Position numbers and translations under genes: made by a program
In this document: in pieces, positions 27,543-36,527 of the stretch
Position numbering within the stretch: the first letter of the stretch is position 1
Layout of the letters: each line of letters begins with the position of its first letter
The notes under the pieces: generated by a model
What the model saw: only the letters and a program-made list of their open reading frames with translations
What the model was told of the DNA's origin: nothing
The model's database searches: none
Assembly: GCF_900103005.1 (NCBI RefSeq)
Contig: NZ_FMWL01000001.1
Location: forward strand, 186,001 to 250,000
Direction: 5' to 3'
DNA from: Acidaminobacter hydrogenoformans DSM 2784
Lineage (GTDB): Bacteria > Bacillota > Clostridia > Peptostreptococcales > Acidaminobacteraceae
DNA: 64,000 nucleotides

Positions 27543-27951
27543 CCCCCCGTACCTGGTACACCCAGCGAAGTTGATGAAGTTGTTTGCTGTTGGATATAGT
27601 TTTTGCAATCCTTACAGCGATTAATTTTCAAAATACGAGTAGCTTGGGAGCGATAGGCACCCGCCGCAGGTACAGATGAAGAAAATAGTGAAATTGATTT
27701 ACAATTTACCGCAAGCCATCACCAAGCGCCTCCGGAGTTCTTTCCGGGGGCGCTTTTCCATGCTCTTTGCTTTTCTCATGTCAGTATTAATCTGACGACC
27801 AATCTGCGCGACTCCGCTTCACGATTGATAGTCACTTGCGTTAGGAGAAAAGCTTCCTGGTCCTGGTCTCGGACTTGGTCCTTTGATAATCATCTGCACC
27901 TATTGCTCTGATGTTTACTTAGTGGGGGCTGATGGTAAGGTGACCATCGGC
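27543..27951 (+). repeat. Dispersed ~400-bp repeat family, copy A
   Basis: It starts CCCGTACCTGGTACACCC, contains a strong hairpin AAGCGCCTCCGG...CCGGGGGCGCTTTT (27724-27757), and ends in GCTGATGGT...ACCATCGGC (27930-27951). Nearly identical to copy B at 30615-31005. Confidence 0.85.
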
Positions 27952-28139
27952 AGAAGTCTTTGGGGCGTACAGGATTCAATATAAGCGCTGCATACTCTGG
28001 GCAAGGATGTGAAACTCACCAACGTTTTATCGAAATACACTTCGACATATTTTGTTTCGATAAAATTGAACGATGGTTTGATTTAAATTATAGTTATCGT
28101 AACAGGCTACGACGTATTGTGTTGCGCGAAGGTCATGAC

Positions 28140-29200
28140 ATGTTTATTGGCAGAGAACTTGAGTTGCAAGAGCTTGAGCGGCGATATGAAGCCAGCGGAT
28201 TTCAGCTGTTTGTCCTGTACGGGCGGCGAGTGGGAAAAACGCGGCTGATTCAGGAGTTCTGTAAGAATAAGGCTGCCCTTTTCCACGTCAGCATACAGCA
28301 GGAGGTAAATGGGGCACTTCGGGCATTTTCCAGAGATGTTTTAGCCGCACTGCCTTCAGAGGTCTCTGCGTATATTGACCATTTCAATTCCTGGGAGGAG
28401 GCTTTTCGTTATACCGCTGCGCAGGCAAATGGCTCAAATGAAAATACATCCGCTGTGAAGGGCGAGCTTTTATCGCTGAACGGTCACCTGCTCGAAGAAC
28501 CCATGAATCTGATGAAGCAGGAGATGAGGGAGCCGGCGCTCTATAATTCCATCATCGAAGCCGTTGCTAACGGGGATTCCAGGCAAAATGAAATTGCCAC
28601 AGCGGTTAAGAAAGACGCGCGAGATATCACCGCATATCTGAAGGCCTTGATCGATCTCGGCATTCTGGAGAAGCAGCAGCCTGTCGAAGAAACAATCAGA
28701 AAAAGACGGTTTACAGGCTGGCAGACCAGCTCTATCGTTTCTGGTCCCGCTTCATGCCATCCTGCCTGTCCCTCATCAGCATGGGAATGGGCGACAATGC
28801 CTGGAAGGATGTGATTCAACCTGGACTGGATGGATACATGGGGAGTACTTACGAAAACATCTGTCTTCAATACATCCAGCGGGAAGTCAGGGAGGGTCGC
28901 ATCACACCAACTTATCTGACCTATGGCCGATGGTGGGGGAACAACCCTGATCGAAAGCGGGAGGAAGAAGTGGATGTCGTCGCGGTAACCTCCACTCACA
29001 TCCTGGTTGGAGAATGCAAGTGGCGAAACGAATCCATGGGCACGGAGACCTTGGACGTATTGAAAACACGGGATGAGTTGATCCGAAAGGACAGGGAGAT
29101 TCAGTATGTTCTGTTCTCAAAGTATGGTTTTAGCGACGCTTTAATTAAGCTGGCAAAGAAGGAGCACGTGCTGCTGTTGAGGGCTGAGGCGTTGGTTTAG
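28140..29200 (+). pseudogene. Broken AAA-type ATPase with DUF234 nuclease-like C-terminus
   Basis: It starts MFIGRELELQELERRY with Walker A in GRRVGKTRLIQEF, as in the archaeal-type ATPase/DUF234 family (~460 residues). Two defects are visible. First, after AFRYTAAQA the sequence jumps to NGSNENTSAVKG, losing ~100 residues including Walker B. Second, a frameshift at the A-run near 28695-28702 moves the remainder (TVYRLADQLYRFWSRFMPSC...EEEVDVVAV...LVGECKW) into the +1 frame. The tail retains the nuclease-like E-D-x-V and E-x-K residues. RBS GAAGGT precedes the ATG. Expected to be non-functional. Confidence 0.85.
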
Positions 29201-29225
29201 GCACTTCACCAAGGATTGACGCAAA

Positions 29226-29285
29226 TTATTCTGATGATATAATGATGATTAGAACGATTAGAATCATCAGAATCATAATTAGAAT
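29226..29285 (+). promoter_or_regulatory. Repetitive GATTAGAA/ATCAGAATCA region before the AlbA_2 gene
   Basis: Short direct and inverted units of the GATTAGAA type lie just upstream of the AlbA_2 start. They could be binding sites for the encoded protein (autoregulation), which is inference only. Confidence 0.35.
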
Positions 29286-29298
29286 GCGAGGGGATCTT

Positions 29299-30606
29299 GT
29301 GTTCACAGAAAGCAAAACGATTGAACTGAAACGCGAATACACTGAAGATATTAGAAAAAGCGTGACAGCCTTTGCCAATACAGACGGCGGAAAAATCTAC
29401 ATTGGCATCCAGGATAATGGCAGTGTTGTTGGCATCTCCCAAAAAGATGATTTAATGACGCGTGTGTCAAACATGATTCGCGATTCAATTCGCCCAGATG
29501 TTACATTGTTTACCGATATTTCTATTGAGCAGTTTGATCGTAAAGACGTCCTTGTCATTCACGTCCAACGGGGCACCGCTCGCCCATATTACCTACATGG
29601 AAAGGGGATTCGGCCTGAAGGCGTCTACATCCGCCAGGGCGCTTCCTCTGTTCCTGCAACCGAGGCTGCCATATTAAATATGATCAAAGAAACCAGCGGC
29701 GACAGCTTCGAGAAGGCCCGGTCATTAAATCAGCAATTGACCTTTGACGGCGCAGCGGCCTATTTCGAAAAAATGGGTGTCGAATTTTTTGACACTCAAA
29801 AAAAGACACTGCACTTGATTGATCAAGATGGGATGTTTACCAATCTCGGGCTGCTTCTTTCAGATCAGGCAACGCATACGATTAAACTGGCAGTATTTGA
29901 AGGTGACAAAAAAACCATATTTAAAGAACGGAGGGAATTCACTGGATCAATATTACTTGAGCTTGAGGAAGCCTATGACTTTATAGAGCGCTATAACAAA
30001 ACAAGGTCTGAGTTCAAAGGCTTAGAGCGAATGGATCAGCGAGACTACCCTATTGAAGCCATTCGAGAAGCCTTGCTTAATGCAGTTGTTCACAGAGATT
30101 ATGCTTACAGCGGCAGCATTCTGATCAGCCTATATGATAACCGTTTGGAAATTGTGACCATCGGCGGACTGGTCAAAGGCATTTCTCTCAATGACATAAT
30201 GCTTGGTGTCTCAGTTCTGCGTAATCAGCATTTGGCCAATATCTTCTATCGATTAAAGCTGATTGAGGCATACGGCACCGGCATACCAAAAATGATGGCT
30301 GCCTATGATGATTATGAGGTTAAACCAATGATTGAAGTGTCTGATCACGCCTTTAAAATTACACTGCCAAATACAAATTATAAACACAGCGCTATGAAAG
30401 AACGTTTATCTTCCGGGCTAAGCCAAAGAGAGCTGCAGATCCTAACATTGCTTAAACGCAATAAAGTGGTCGGACGCAAAGAGGTAGAGCTTGAGGTTGG
30501 CATTTCTCAAGCTACAGCGGTTGTGACATTGAGAAATATGCTGAAAAAAGGGTTAATCGAAAAAGTTGGATCAGGCAAGAATATGAAGTACAAGATCAGT
30601 CAGTGA
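29299..30606 (+). CDS. AlbA_2-domain ATP-binding protein with C-terminal wHTH
   Basis: A 435-residue protein. The N-terminal AlbA_2 domain reads TIELKREYTEDIRKSVTAFANTDGGKIYIGIQDNGSVVGI. The middle GHKL-like half has AIREALLNAVVHRDYAYSGSILISLYDNRLEIV and GTGIPKMM. A C-terminal winged helix (LSQRELQILTLLKRNKVVGRKEVELEVGISQATAVVTLRNML) suggests a DNA-binding regulator. I prefer the GTG at 29299, 5 bases after GAGGGG, over an upstream ATG in repetitive DNA at 29242. It is bracketed by repeat copies A and B together with a broken ATPase, indicating an accessory segment. Confidence 0.85.
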   Translation: MFTESKTIELKREYTEDIRKSVTAFANTDGGKIYIGIQDNGSVVGISQKDDLMTRVSNMIRDSIRPDVTLFTDISIEQFDRKDVLVIHVQRGTARPYYLHGKGIRPEGVYIRQGASSVPATEAAILNMIKETSGDSFEKARSLNQQLTFDGAAAYFEKMGVEFFDTQKKTLHLIDQDGMFTNLGLLLSDQATHTIKLAVFEGDKKTIFKERREFTGSILLELEEAYDFIERYNKTRSEFKGLERMDQRDYPIEAIREALLNAVVHRDYAYSGSILISLYDNRLEIVTIGGLVKGISLNDIMLGVSVLRNQHLANIFYRLKLIEAYGTGIPKMMAAYDDYEVKPMIEVSDHAFKITLPNTNYKHSAMKERLSSGLSQRELQILTLLKRNKVVGRKEVELEVGISQATAVVTLRNMLKKGLIEKVGSGKNMKYKISQ

Positions 30607-30614
30607 ACTCCACG

Positions 30615-31005
30615 TACCCCCGTACCTGGTACACCCAGCGAAGCTGATGAAGTTGTTTGCTGTTGGATATAGTTTTTGCAATCCTTACAGCGATTAATTT
30701 TCAAAATGCGAGTCGCTCGGGAGCGATAGGCACCAGCCGCAGGAACAGATAAAGAAAATAGTGAAATTGATTTACAATTTAACTTACACTATCACCAAGC
30801 GCCTCCGGAGCTCTTTCCGGGGGCGCTTTTCCATGTTCTTTGCTTTTCTTATGTCAGTATTAATCTGACGACCAATCTGCGCGACTCCGCTACACGATTG
30901 ATAGTCACTTACGTCAAGAGAAAAGCTTCCTGGTCCTTGATGTTCATCGATCCCCATTGCTCTGATGTTGACACTGGGATGGCTGGAGGATAGGCGACCA
31001 TCGGC
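30615..31005 (+). repeat. Dispersed ~400-bp repeat family, copy B
   Basis: Nearly identical to copy A over its length. It contains the hairpin at 30797-30830 with a TTTT tail, which can terminate the AlbA_2 transcript, and ends at ACCATCGGC (30997-31005). Confidence 0.85.
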
Positions 31006-31180
31006 AAAGCTTGTGTCCTCAGGTCCCCGAAAATCTTCAAACCACACTCTTCTACTCACGCCTGCCAAATTATGAGATACTCATGGTGTGAAAACCATGC
31101 TTGGAGAAGCACGCGGTAACGACGCGTATGAGGCACTGCGACACGACAGCAGCTTAAAACCCAACTTTTTTTCAAAAAGC

Positions 31181-31207
31181 GCAAACTTTCCCGTCATCTA
31201 TGGCGTC
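31181..31207 (+). promoter_or_regulatory. Putative ECF-sigma autoregulatory promoter
   Basis: GCAAAC, 17 bases, then CGTCTA, 46 bases upstream of the sigma factor start. The AAC/CGTC pair is the signature of sigma-V/W/X-type promoters in Bacillus, implying self-activation. Confidence 0.6.
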
Positions 31208-31252
31208 TAAGGCATGTAGCGCTACTATAACAAGCAAAGTGAGGACTCGACA

Positions 31253-31744
31253 TTGAACAATCGACAGATCGCGGATTATGTCACTAAAAACAGAGAAAGC
31301 CATTACCGGCTTGCCTATAGCTATGTCAAGAATCCGGACGACGCCCTGGATGTGATCCAGGAGTCCATCTGCAAGGCGATTCACAGCGCCCACACGCTGA
31401 AATCGCCTGAATTCATCAAGACGTGGTACTGCCGGATCGTGGTCAACACGGCACTGGACCTCCTGCGGAAGCAGAAAAAGCTGGTCCTGACGGATGACGA
31501 GGCCTTCGAAGCCCTCCACCCCGGCGTCAACGACACCCTGCAGGATTACGACCTGCATCAGGCGCTGGACCGGCTGCCCGGCCACTACAAGACCATTGTG
31601 GTGCTCAGGTACTTTGAGGACATGACCCTCGACGACATTGCCGAGGTCACCGGCATCCCCCTCAGCACGGTCAAAACCCGACTCTACAAATCCCTTAAAA
31701 TGCTGCGTCTCGAGCTGGAGACGGACGAGAAAGGCGGAAATTAG
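31253..31744 (+). CDS. ECF RNA polymerase sigma factor (SigV-like)
   Basis: A 163-residue ECF sigma factor. Region 2 includes YRLAYSYVKNPDDALDVIQESICKAI (~residues 18-43), and region 4 LPGHYKTIVVLRYFEDMTLDDIAEVTGIPLSTVKTRLYKSLKML (~105-150). The start is TTG, 8 bases after GAGG. It is followed one base later by a DUF3298 anti-sigma-like gene and then a DUF3298-like lipoprotein, as in the sigV-rsiV pair of Bacillus and Clostridioides, which answers envelope damage such as lysozyme. Assignment to SigV rests on that neighbour. Confidence 0.9.
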   Translation: MNNRQIADYVTKNRESHYRLAYSYVKNPDDALDVIQESICKAIHSAHTLKSPEFIKTWYCRIVVNTALDLLRKQKKLVLTDDEAFEALHPGVNDTLQDYDLHQALDRLPGHYKTIVVLRYFEDMTLDDIAEVTGIPLSTVKTRLYKSLKMLRLELETDEKGGN

Positions 31745-31745
31745 A

Positions 31746-32660
31746 ATGACCCCAAGCATCGAAAAACTTCGCAGTACGTATGAAAGCGTTCCTATTCCGG
31801 ACGAGCTGGAGTCCCTGGTGAGCGAAACCTTGAGCCAGGCCATGGGCGTTTCCAGGCTCCAGGCGTCACAGGCACGCAGGCGCAAGCACCGGGGCTTCCT
31901 GGTCGCCGCGGCCTCGTTGGCAGCTGCCTTTGTCATCTTTGTGGCGGGCATCAATCTAAGCCCGGCCTTCGCAGAAAAAGCAAGTACTCTGCCGATGGTC
32001 GGTCGTCTGGTAAAAGTCCTATTGCTGCGAGAATTCTCCCATCAAGACGACACCTACAACGCCAACATTCAGGTGCCTGGCATTGAGGGCCTGGACAACC
32101 AAGACCTCGAGGATCGCTTGAACGCCAAATACCTATCGGAAAACAAAGCGCTTTATGACGCGTTCATGGAGGATATAGCCGCTCTGAAAGAGGCAGGCGG
32201 CGGCCATCTGGGTGTGGACAGCGGGTATCAGGTTATGACAGACACCGAGAACATTCTGTCTATTGGCCGCTACGTCGTAAACACCGTGGGCTCGTCTTCT
32301 ACAGTTTTCCAGTATGACACCATTGATAAGGTGAATGAGATCCTCATTACGCTGCCAAGCCTGTTTACAGATGAGCGTTATATTGACCTCATCAGCGAGG
32401 AGATCAAACGCCAGATGGTAGCACAGCATGAAGCTGACCCACAGCGGTTCTTCTGGGTAGAGGGCATTGAGCAGTCTGCGAATCTGCCGCTTTTTGACCG
32501 CATTGCCGCGGAACAGAGCTTCTACATCAGCGCTGAAGGCGAGCTGGTCATCTCCTTTGACAAATACGAGGTCGCGCCGGGCTATATGGGCGTTGTGACG
32601 TTTACCATTCCAACAGAGCTCCTGGAGGAGGTCCTCGTGAGCCGTGCGTATTTGAAATAA
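31746..32660 (+). CDS. RsiV-like anti-sigma factor (DUF3298)
   Basis: A 304-residue type II membrane protein. A short cytoplasmic domain (1-~50) presumably binds the sigma factor. One TM helix (~52-72, GFLVAAASLAAAFVIFVAG) is followed by a large extracellular domain with DUF4163/DUF3298 character (KLRSTY..., VNTVGSSSTVFQYDTIDKVNEIL, ISFDKYEVAPGYMG). In the RsiV family this domain binds lysozyme and is then cleaved to free sigma-V. The ATG at 31746 follows the sigma gene by one base (coupled). A longer upstream frame overlaps the sigma gene and is not real. Confidence 0.85.
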   Translation: MTPSIEKLRSTYESVPIPDELESLVSETLSQAMGVSRLQASQARRRKHRGFLVAAASLAAAFVIFVAGINLSPAFAEKASTLPMVGRLVKVLLLREFSHQDDTYNANIQVPGIEGLDNQDLEDRLNAKYLSENKALYDAFMEDIAALKEAGGGHLGVDSGYQVMTDTENILSIGRYVVNTVGSSSTVFQYDTIDKVNEILITLPSLFTDERYIDLISEEIKRQMVAQHEADPQRFFWVEGIEQSANLPLFDRIAAEQSFYISAEGELVISFDKYEVAPGYMGVVTFTIPTELLEEVLVSRAYLK

Positions 32661-32700
32661 GCCAACCTGGAGAAAATTTATTATGAAAGAGGCGAGCACA

Positions 32701-33441
32701 ATGAAGCTTTGTAAAACTTACGTTGTACCCTATTTGATACTGACCTTATTCCTTACCGCGGGTCTGATGCTGACGGGCTGTGCGCCGTTGTCTGCTGAGG
32801 CAGCGCCAGCGCCGGAAAGCGAGTCAGCAACTTCCGTTCAACCCCCTGAGCAAGCGCTTGATGCGCCACTGAATGCAGCTGACTACGAGCTCGTGACGCA
32901 CGTTTACGAAGAGGCAGACAGGCGCATTAAAATTGCCTATCCCCAAATTACGGGTTTTAAAGGTGAGCTGCTACAGGATTATATGAATCAGAGTCTGAGA
33001 AAGCCTGTCGAGGTATTGACGGATGGCACTACTTATACCGATCTTGATGTAGATTTCAAGGTTACCCTTAAAACCCAGGAGAGGCTCAGCGTTATTTTAA
33101 CTGGGACCGGACAGCTGGAGGGCGGGCGCGAGTTTAATTATCTTAACAGCGTCAATTTGGATCTCAAGACTTCCAATGAGATCACCTTTGAGACCTTCAT
33201 CAAGGAAGATCCCGTCTCCAGAGAAGCCTTTACGAAGCTTCTGGACCAAAAGCTCAAGGCATCAGGCTATTCGGAAGGCGCTGAGTATGAAGGACTGAGA
33301 CTCTTTTTCAGACCGGAGGAAGTCGTGTTCTTCTTCATGCCTCTTGACGACAGCGCGGAGGCGTTCGTTCAGATCAGTGTGCCGAACGTTGAGCTTGAAG
33401 GGCTTGTGAAGGATACGTTTGGGGAGCGGCCGGCCAGTTGA
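32701..33441 (+). CDS. RsiV-domain-like (DUF3298) lipoprotein
   Basis: A 246-residue lipoprotein with lipobox LMLTGCA at ~residues 20-26. Its extracellular part resembles that of the preceding anti-sigma factor (KIAYPQITGFKGELLQDYMNQSL ... FNYLNSVNLDLKTSNEITFETF ... FFRPEEVVFFFMPLDD, a typical DUF3298 ending). Third gene of the sigma operon, with ~40-bp spacing. It could modulate the sensor by competing for the same ligand; this is a hypothesis. The ATG at 32701 is 8 bases after GAGG, and an alternative ATG at 32683 has GGAG 10 bases upstream. Confidence 0.8.
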   Translation: MKLCKTYVVPYLILTLFLTAGLMLTGCAPLSAEAAPAPESESATSVQPPEQALDAPLNAADYELVTHVYEEADRRIKIAYPQITGFKGELLQDYMNQSLRKPVEVLTDGTTYTDLDVDFKVTLKTQERLSVILTGTGQLEGGREFNYLNSVNLDLKTSNEITFETFIKEDPVSREAFTKLLDQKLKASGYSEGAEYEGLRLFFRPEEVVFFFMPLDDSAEAFVQISVPNVELEGLVKDTFGERPAS

Positions 33442-33480
33442 GGCTGGGTTTCAGGAGAAACGAAGCCTTCAGCTGCGCCA

Positions 33481-33634
33481 AGGGAAATTGATTTACAATT
33501 AACCGCAAATCTACACCAAGCGCCCCCAGATCTCAGATCCAGGGGCGCTTGGCATGTTCTATGTTCTCACTTCACGATTCCTTTTTCAATTAATTGATTG
33601 CGATACTTCGGGTGGGCGTTCAGGAACCATCGGC
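33481..33634 (+). repeat. Dispersed repeat family, copy E (divergent)
   Basis: The hairpin AAGCGCCCC...GGGGCGCTT (33518-33550) follows the sigma operon, and the copy ends at ACCATCGGC (33626-33634). It probably terminates the operon. Confidence 0.7.
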
Positions 33635-33710
33635 AAATGCTTTGAATCTCATTACTATAAGAGTGAGGCTGCATGATTATTCTCCCAGCAACCCAGCATT
33701 AATCGATTAT

Positions 33711-35048
33711 TTAATAATCCCCCTGAAGTTGCATGGCCTCCGCCACCCTCAAAAAGCTTACAATATTCGCACCTGCGACGAGATCATGACCATAACCATA
33801 CTTCATCGCGGCTTCCAGCGAATCTTTGTAAATATTATTCATAATATCATTCAAAACTTGATCCACTTCCTCAAAAGTCATGCTCTGGCGCATTGAGTTT
33901 TGAGTCATCTCTACTGCTGAAATTGACACGCCTCCAGCATTGCTCGCTTTCGCCGGCGTAAGCAGAACCCCATGATCCATTAGATACTTAATTGCATCAT
34001 AAGTCGTTGGCATGTTGGCGCCTTCGCAAACCGCTATGACACCATTCGCCACCAATTTTTCTGCACTCTCAAGGTCAATTTCATTCTGTGTCGCGCAAGG
34101 AAATGCGATGTCACACTTAACACTCCAAATATTGCGAAAGCCTTCAATATACTCAGCCGCTGGGTGATCTAAAAGATAATCTTTAATTCTGCCCTTTTGA
34201 ACCTCTTTTAGCAGAATCATTGCATCTATGTCGATCCCATCCGGATCATAGACATAACCGCCAGAGTCGCTCATAGCCATGACCTTAATGCCAAATTCCC
34301 TGGCTTTGACCGCAGTGTATAACGCGACATTTCCAGACCCCGAAATGACGGCACGTTTTCCTGAAAGCTCTATTTCATTATAATCGAACATTGCTTTTGT
34401 GAAATACAACAGTCCAAATCCCGTTGCTTCTTTACGACCATGTGATCCACCATAAACGATATGTTTACCAGTTATAACCCCACTCTCATGCGCATTTTTG
34501 AGTCTGCGGTATTGTCCGAACAAATAGCCAATCTCTCTTGAGCCGACGCCTATATCCCCTGCAGGAACATCAACATCTGGTCCCAAATGTCGAAACATTT
34601 CTGTCATGAAACTTTGACAAAAGCGCATGATTTCAGAATCACTCTTACCTTTTGGATCAAAATCAGCGCCACCCTTTGCACCTCCGATCGGACGACCTGT
34701 AAGCGCATTTTTGAATGTCTGCTCAAAGCCAAGAAACTTTAAAATACTTAAATTGACTGTTGGGTGAAATCTGAACCCACCTTTGTAAGGTCCTCTGGCG
34801 CCATTGAATTGAATTCTATATCCTCGGTTTACAACAAGCTCACCTTGATCATTGACCCAAGGTACCCTAAAAAGAATTGCTCTCTCTGGTTCGGCCATCC
34901 TTTCAAGAATATTCGAGCTCTCTAATTCTGGATGTTGGGCTATGACCTTCGCGATGGAGGAATATACCTCTTCTACTGCTTGAATAAATTCTGGCTCATT
35001 TGCATTTCTCTCTTTTATATTTTCTATTGCCTTTTCCATATACGTCAT
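33711..35048 (-). CDS. gdhA: Glutamate dehydrogenase (hexameric, NADP type)
   Basis: A 445-residue enzyme converting glutamate to 2-oxoglutarate and ammonium, or the reverse. Active-site stretches are RIQFNGARGPYKGGFRFHP, PIGGAKGGADFDPKGKSD (catalytic Lys) and DVDVPAGDIGVGSREIGYLFGQY. The nucleotide-binding turn is AVISGSGNVALYTA, and the length fits the family. The ATG at 35048 follows GGAGGAGA; an upstream extension to 35081 is unlikely. It lies 203 bases after the symporter and may be the last operon member or separately expressed. Codons are AT-rich like the rest of this block. Coenzyme preference is inferred from subfamily only. Confidence 0.95.
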   Translation of the reverse strand: MTYMEKAIENIKERNANEPEFIQAVEEVYSSIAKVIAQHPELESSNILERMAEPERAILFRVPWVNDQGELVVNRGYRIQFNGARGPYKGGFRFHPTVNLSILKFLGFEQTFKNALTGRPIGGAKGGADFDPKGKSDSEIMRFCQSFMTEMFRHLGPDVDVPAGDIGVGSREIGYLFGQYRRLKNAHESGVITGKHIVYGGSHGRKEATGFGLLYFTKAMFDYNEIELSGKRAVISGSGNVALYTAVKAREFGIKVMAMSDSGGYVYDPDGIDIDAMILLKEVQKGRIKDYLLDHPAAEYIEGFRNIWSVKCDIAFPCATQNEIDLESAEKLVANGVIAVCEGANMPTTYDAIKYLMDHGVLLTPAKASNAGGVSISAVEMTQNSMRQSMTFEEVDQVLNDIMNNIYKDSLEAAMKYGYGHDLVAGANIVSFLRVAEAMQLQGDY

Positions 35049-35251
35049 ATTCTCTCCTCCTCCATCACTAAGTAATTTCAATATTATGAGGTCTTAGTCA
35101 GACTAAACGGATCAACAGTATTGTTTGGTTTCGAAAAAATAGGATTTACGATATTCATGTTTGACACTTCGGTTTATATTATAGGTTGAAGTGTTTTTCT
35201 TTTTATCTATCCAAACAAAATTCAACAATTGGTGATTATTATAGGTTAACA

Positions 35252-36511
35252 TCACACTGCTTCCGATGCGACTTCTACAGACATTGCTTTGCCATCGAAA
35301 ATCTCCCTGTTAAATTCACCTTCACCGTTTGCGATAATCAATGAAACCAATGCGTCAACATCAACATTCGGAATCGTTGTAATAGCGCCTCTGAACCAGT
35401 CCACACCAGCGATCAGAGCAATGCCTTCAGGAGGAAGTCCCAGCACAGGCATCATACTTACAAATACGACCAAACCTCCGCCTGGTACTGCTAATGATCC
35501 CATGCATCCGAGCGTTGCTACAGCAACAATTTTTATTACATTACCCAAAGATGCGTCAATACCAAAGAACTGTAAAAGCATCAAGCTAGCCATTGACATA
35601 AAGATCGCCTGACCGCAGCTATTCATTGCCATACCCAATGGATTGACCAAATCTGATATTCTTTTACTCACCCCGAGCTTATTAACTGAATCATCCATTT
35701 TTGTAGGCAGTGTGATTGCGGATGAAGTGGTAGTCGCGGCCACAAGTGTCATATTGCCAAGTTTTCTGGCAAGCTTGAAAGGATTTACCTTTACGATGGT
35801 TGCCGTCACAAAAATGGCCACTATCATAATTAATGCACATGCGATTAACAACCCACCCAAGTACTTAAACATCAACTGCAAAACTTGTATCCCCATTTGA
35901 CCGGACACAACAGCAATGAGCGCACCAACTCCAAGAGGGGCGATTTTCATCACTGATTTTATGATAATCAGCAAAATGCCATTAAATTTTGTTAATCCAT
36001 TAATTATGGATCTATCACCTGTCTTTTCAGTATAGCTGCTTACTGCAACACCTAAAAACAGTGAAAAGACAATGATATGTATCATATTCGCCTTAGCAAG
36101 CGAATCAATGATGTTGTTAGGTATGAAATTCACGAACGTTTCAAGAATACCCTGTGAAGTCGGCTGAAGAGTCGTCTCCAAATCCATGGAAGGCAATCCC
36201 AATCCAGGCTTGACAATGTATCCAGTCGCAATACCAATAATAGCAGAGACTATTGTTCCGCCCAAAAACCATGCAAATATCTTGAAACCAAGTTTCCCCA
36301 GATCTCTTGGCGAAATTTGCCCAACTGCAATCGTAACAGAGCTTAAGATAATTAATGGCACGCCCATAAGAATTAATCTTAAGAAAATATCGCCAATAAA
36401 TTTAATGGGGGCAATTTGAGGACCTAAAAATACACCAGCAGCTATACCAATCACTGTTGCTATTAGGATTTGATTAGTTAAAGATATTTTTTTCTTATTG
36501 CTTTCTTTCAT
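35252..36511 (-). CDS. Dicarboxylate/amino acid:cation symporter (DAACS)
   Basis: A 419-residue transporter with eight TM helices and two re-entrant loops. The first loop is ATTTSSAITLPTKMDDSVNKLG. The second, normally NMDGT, here reads PLGMAMNSCGQAIFMSM. The changed NMDGT motif, which helps coordinate cation and substrate in Glt/GltPh homologues, suggests altered coupling or substrate. Other marks are LILMGVPLIILSSV and GGGLVVFVSMM. It sits 16 bases after the amidase gene and probably imports the substrate, or exports the product, of this operon. Confidence 0.9.
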   Translation of the reverse strand: MKESNKKKISLTNQILIATVIGIAAGVFLGPQIAPIKFIGDIFLRLILMGVPLIILSSVTIAVGQISPRDLGKLGFKIFAWFLGGTIVSAIIGIATGYIVKPGLGLPSMDLETTLQPTSQGILETFVNFIPNNIIDSLAKANMIHIIVFSLFLGVAVSSYTEKTGDRSIINGLTKFNGILLIIIKSVMKIAPLGVGALIAVVSGQMGIQVLQLMFKYLGGLLIACALIMIVAIFVTATIVKVNPFKLARKLGNMTLVAATTTSSAITLPTKMDDSVNKLGVSKRISDLVNPLGMAMNSCGQAIFMSMASLMLLQFFGIDASLGNVIKIVAVATLGCMGSLAVPGGGLVVFVSMMPVLGLPPEGIALIAGVDWFRGAITTIPNVDVDALVSLIIANGEGEFNREIFDGKAMSVEVASEAV

Positions 36512-36527
36512 GTTTTCTCCCCCTCTA

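Larger units (their letters stand above)
27298..28139. other. 842-bp non-coding stretch with orphan riboswitch and repeat copy A
   Basis: After an AT-rich tail it holds a class II c-di-GMP aptamer (27459-27534), then repeat copy A (27543-27951). No convincing protein-coding gene before 28140. Confidence 0.6.

Noticed and set aside
27369-27608. A 79-codon minus-strand frame in the spacer after the giant membrane protein
   Set aside because: It lies across the orphan aptamer and the start of repeat copy A, has no RBS and matches no family.
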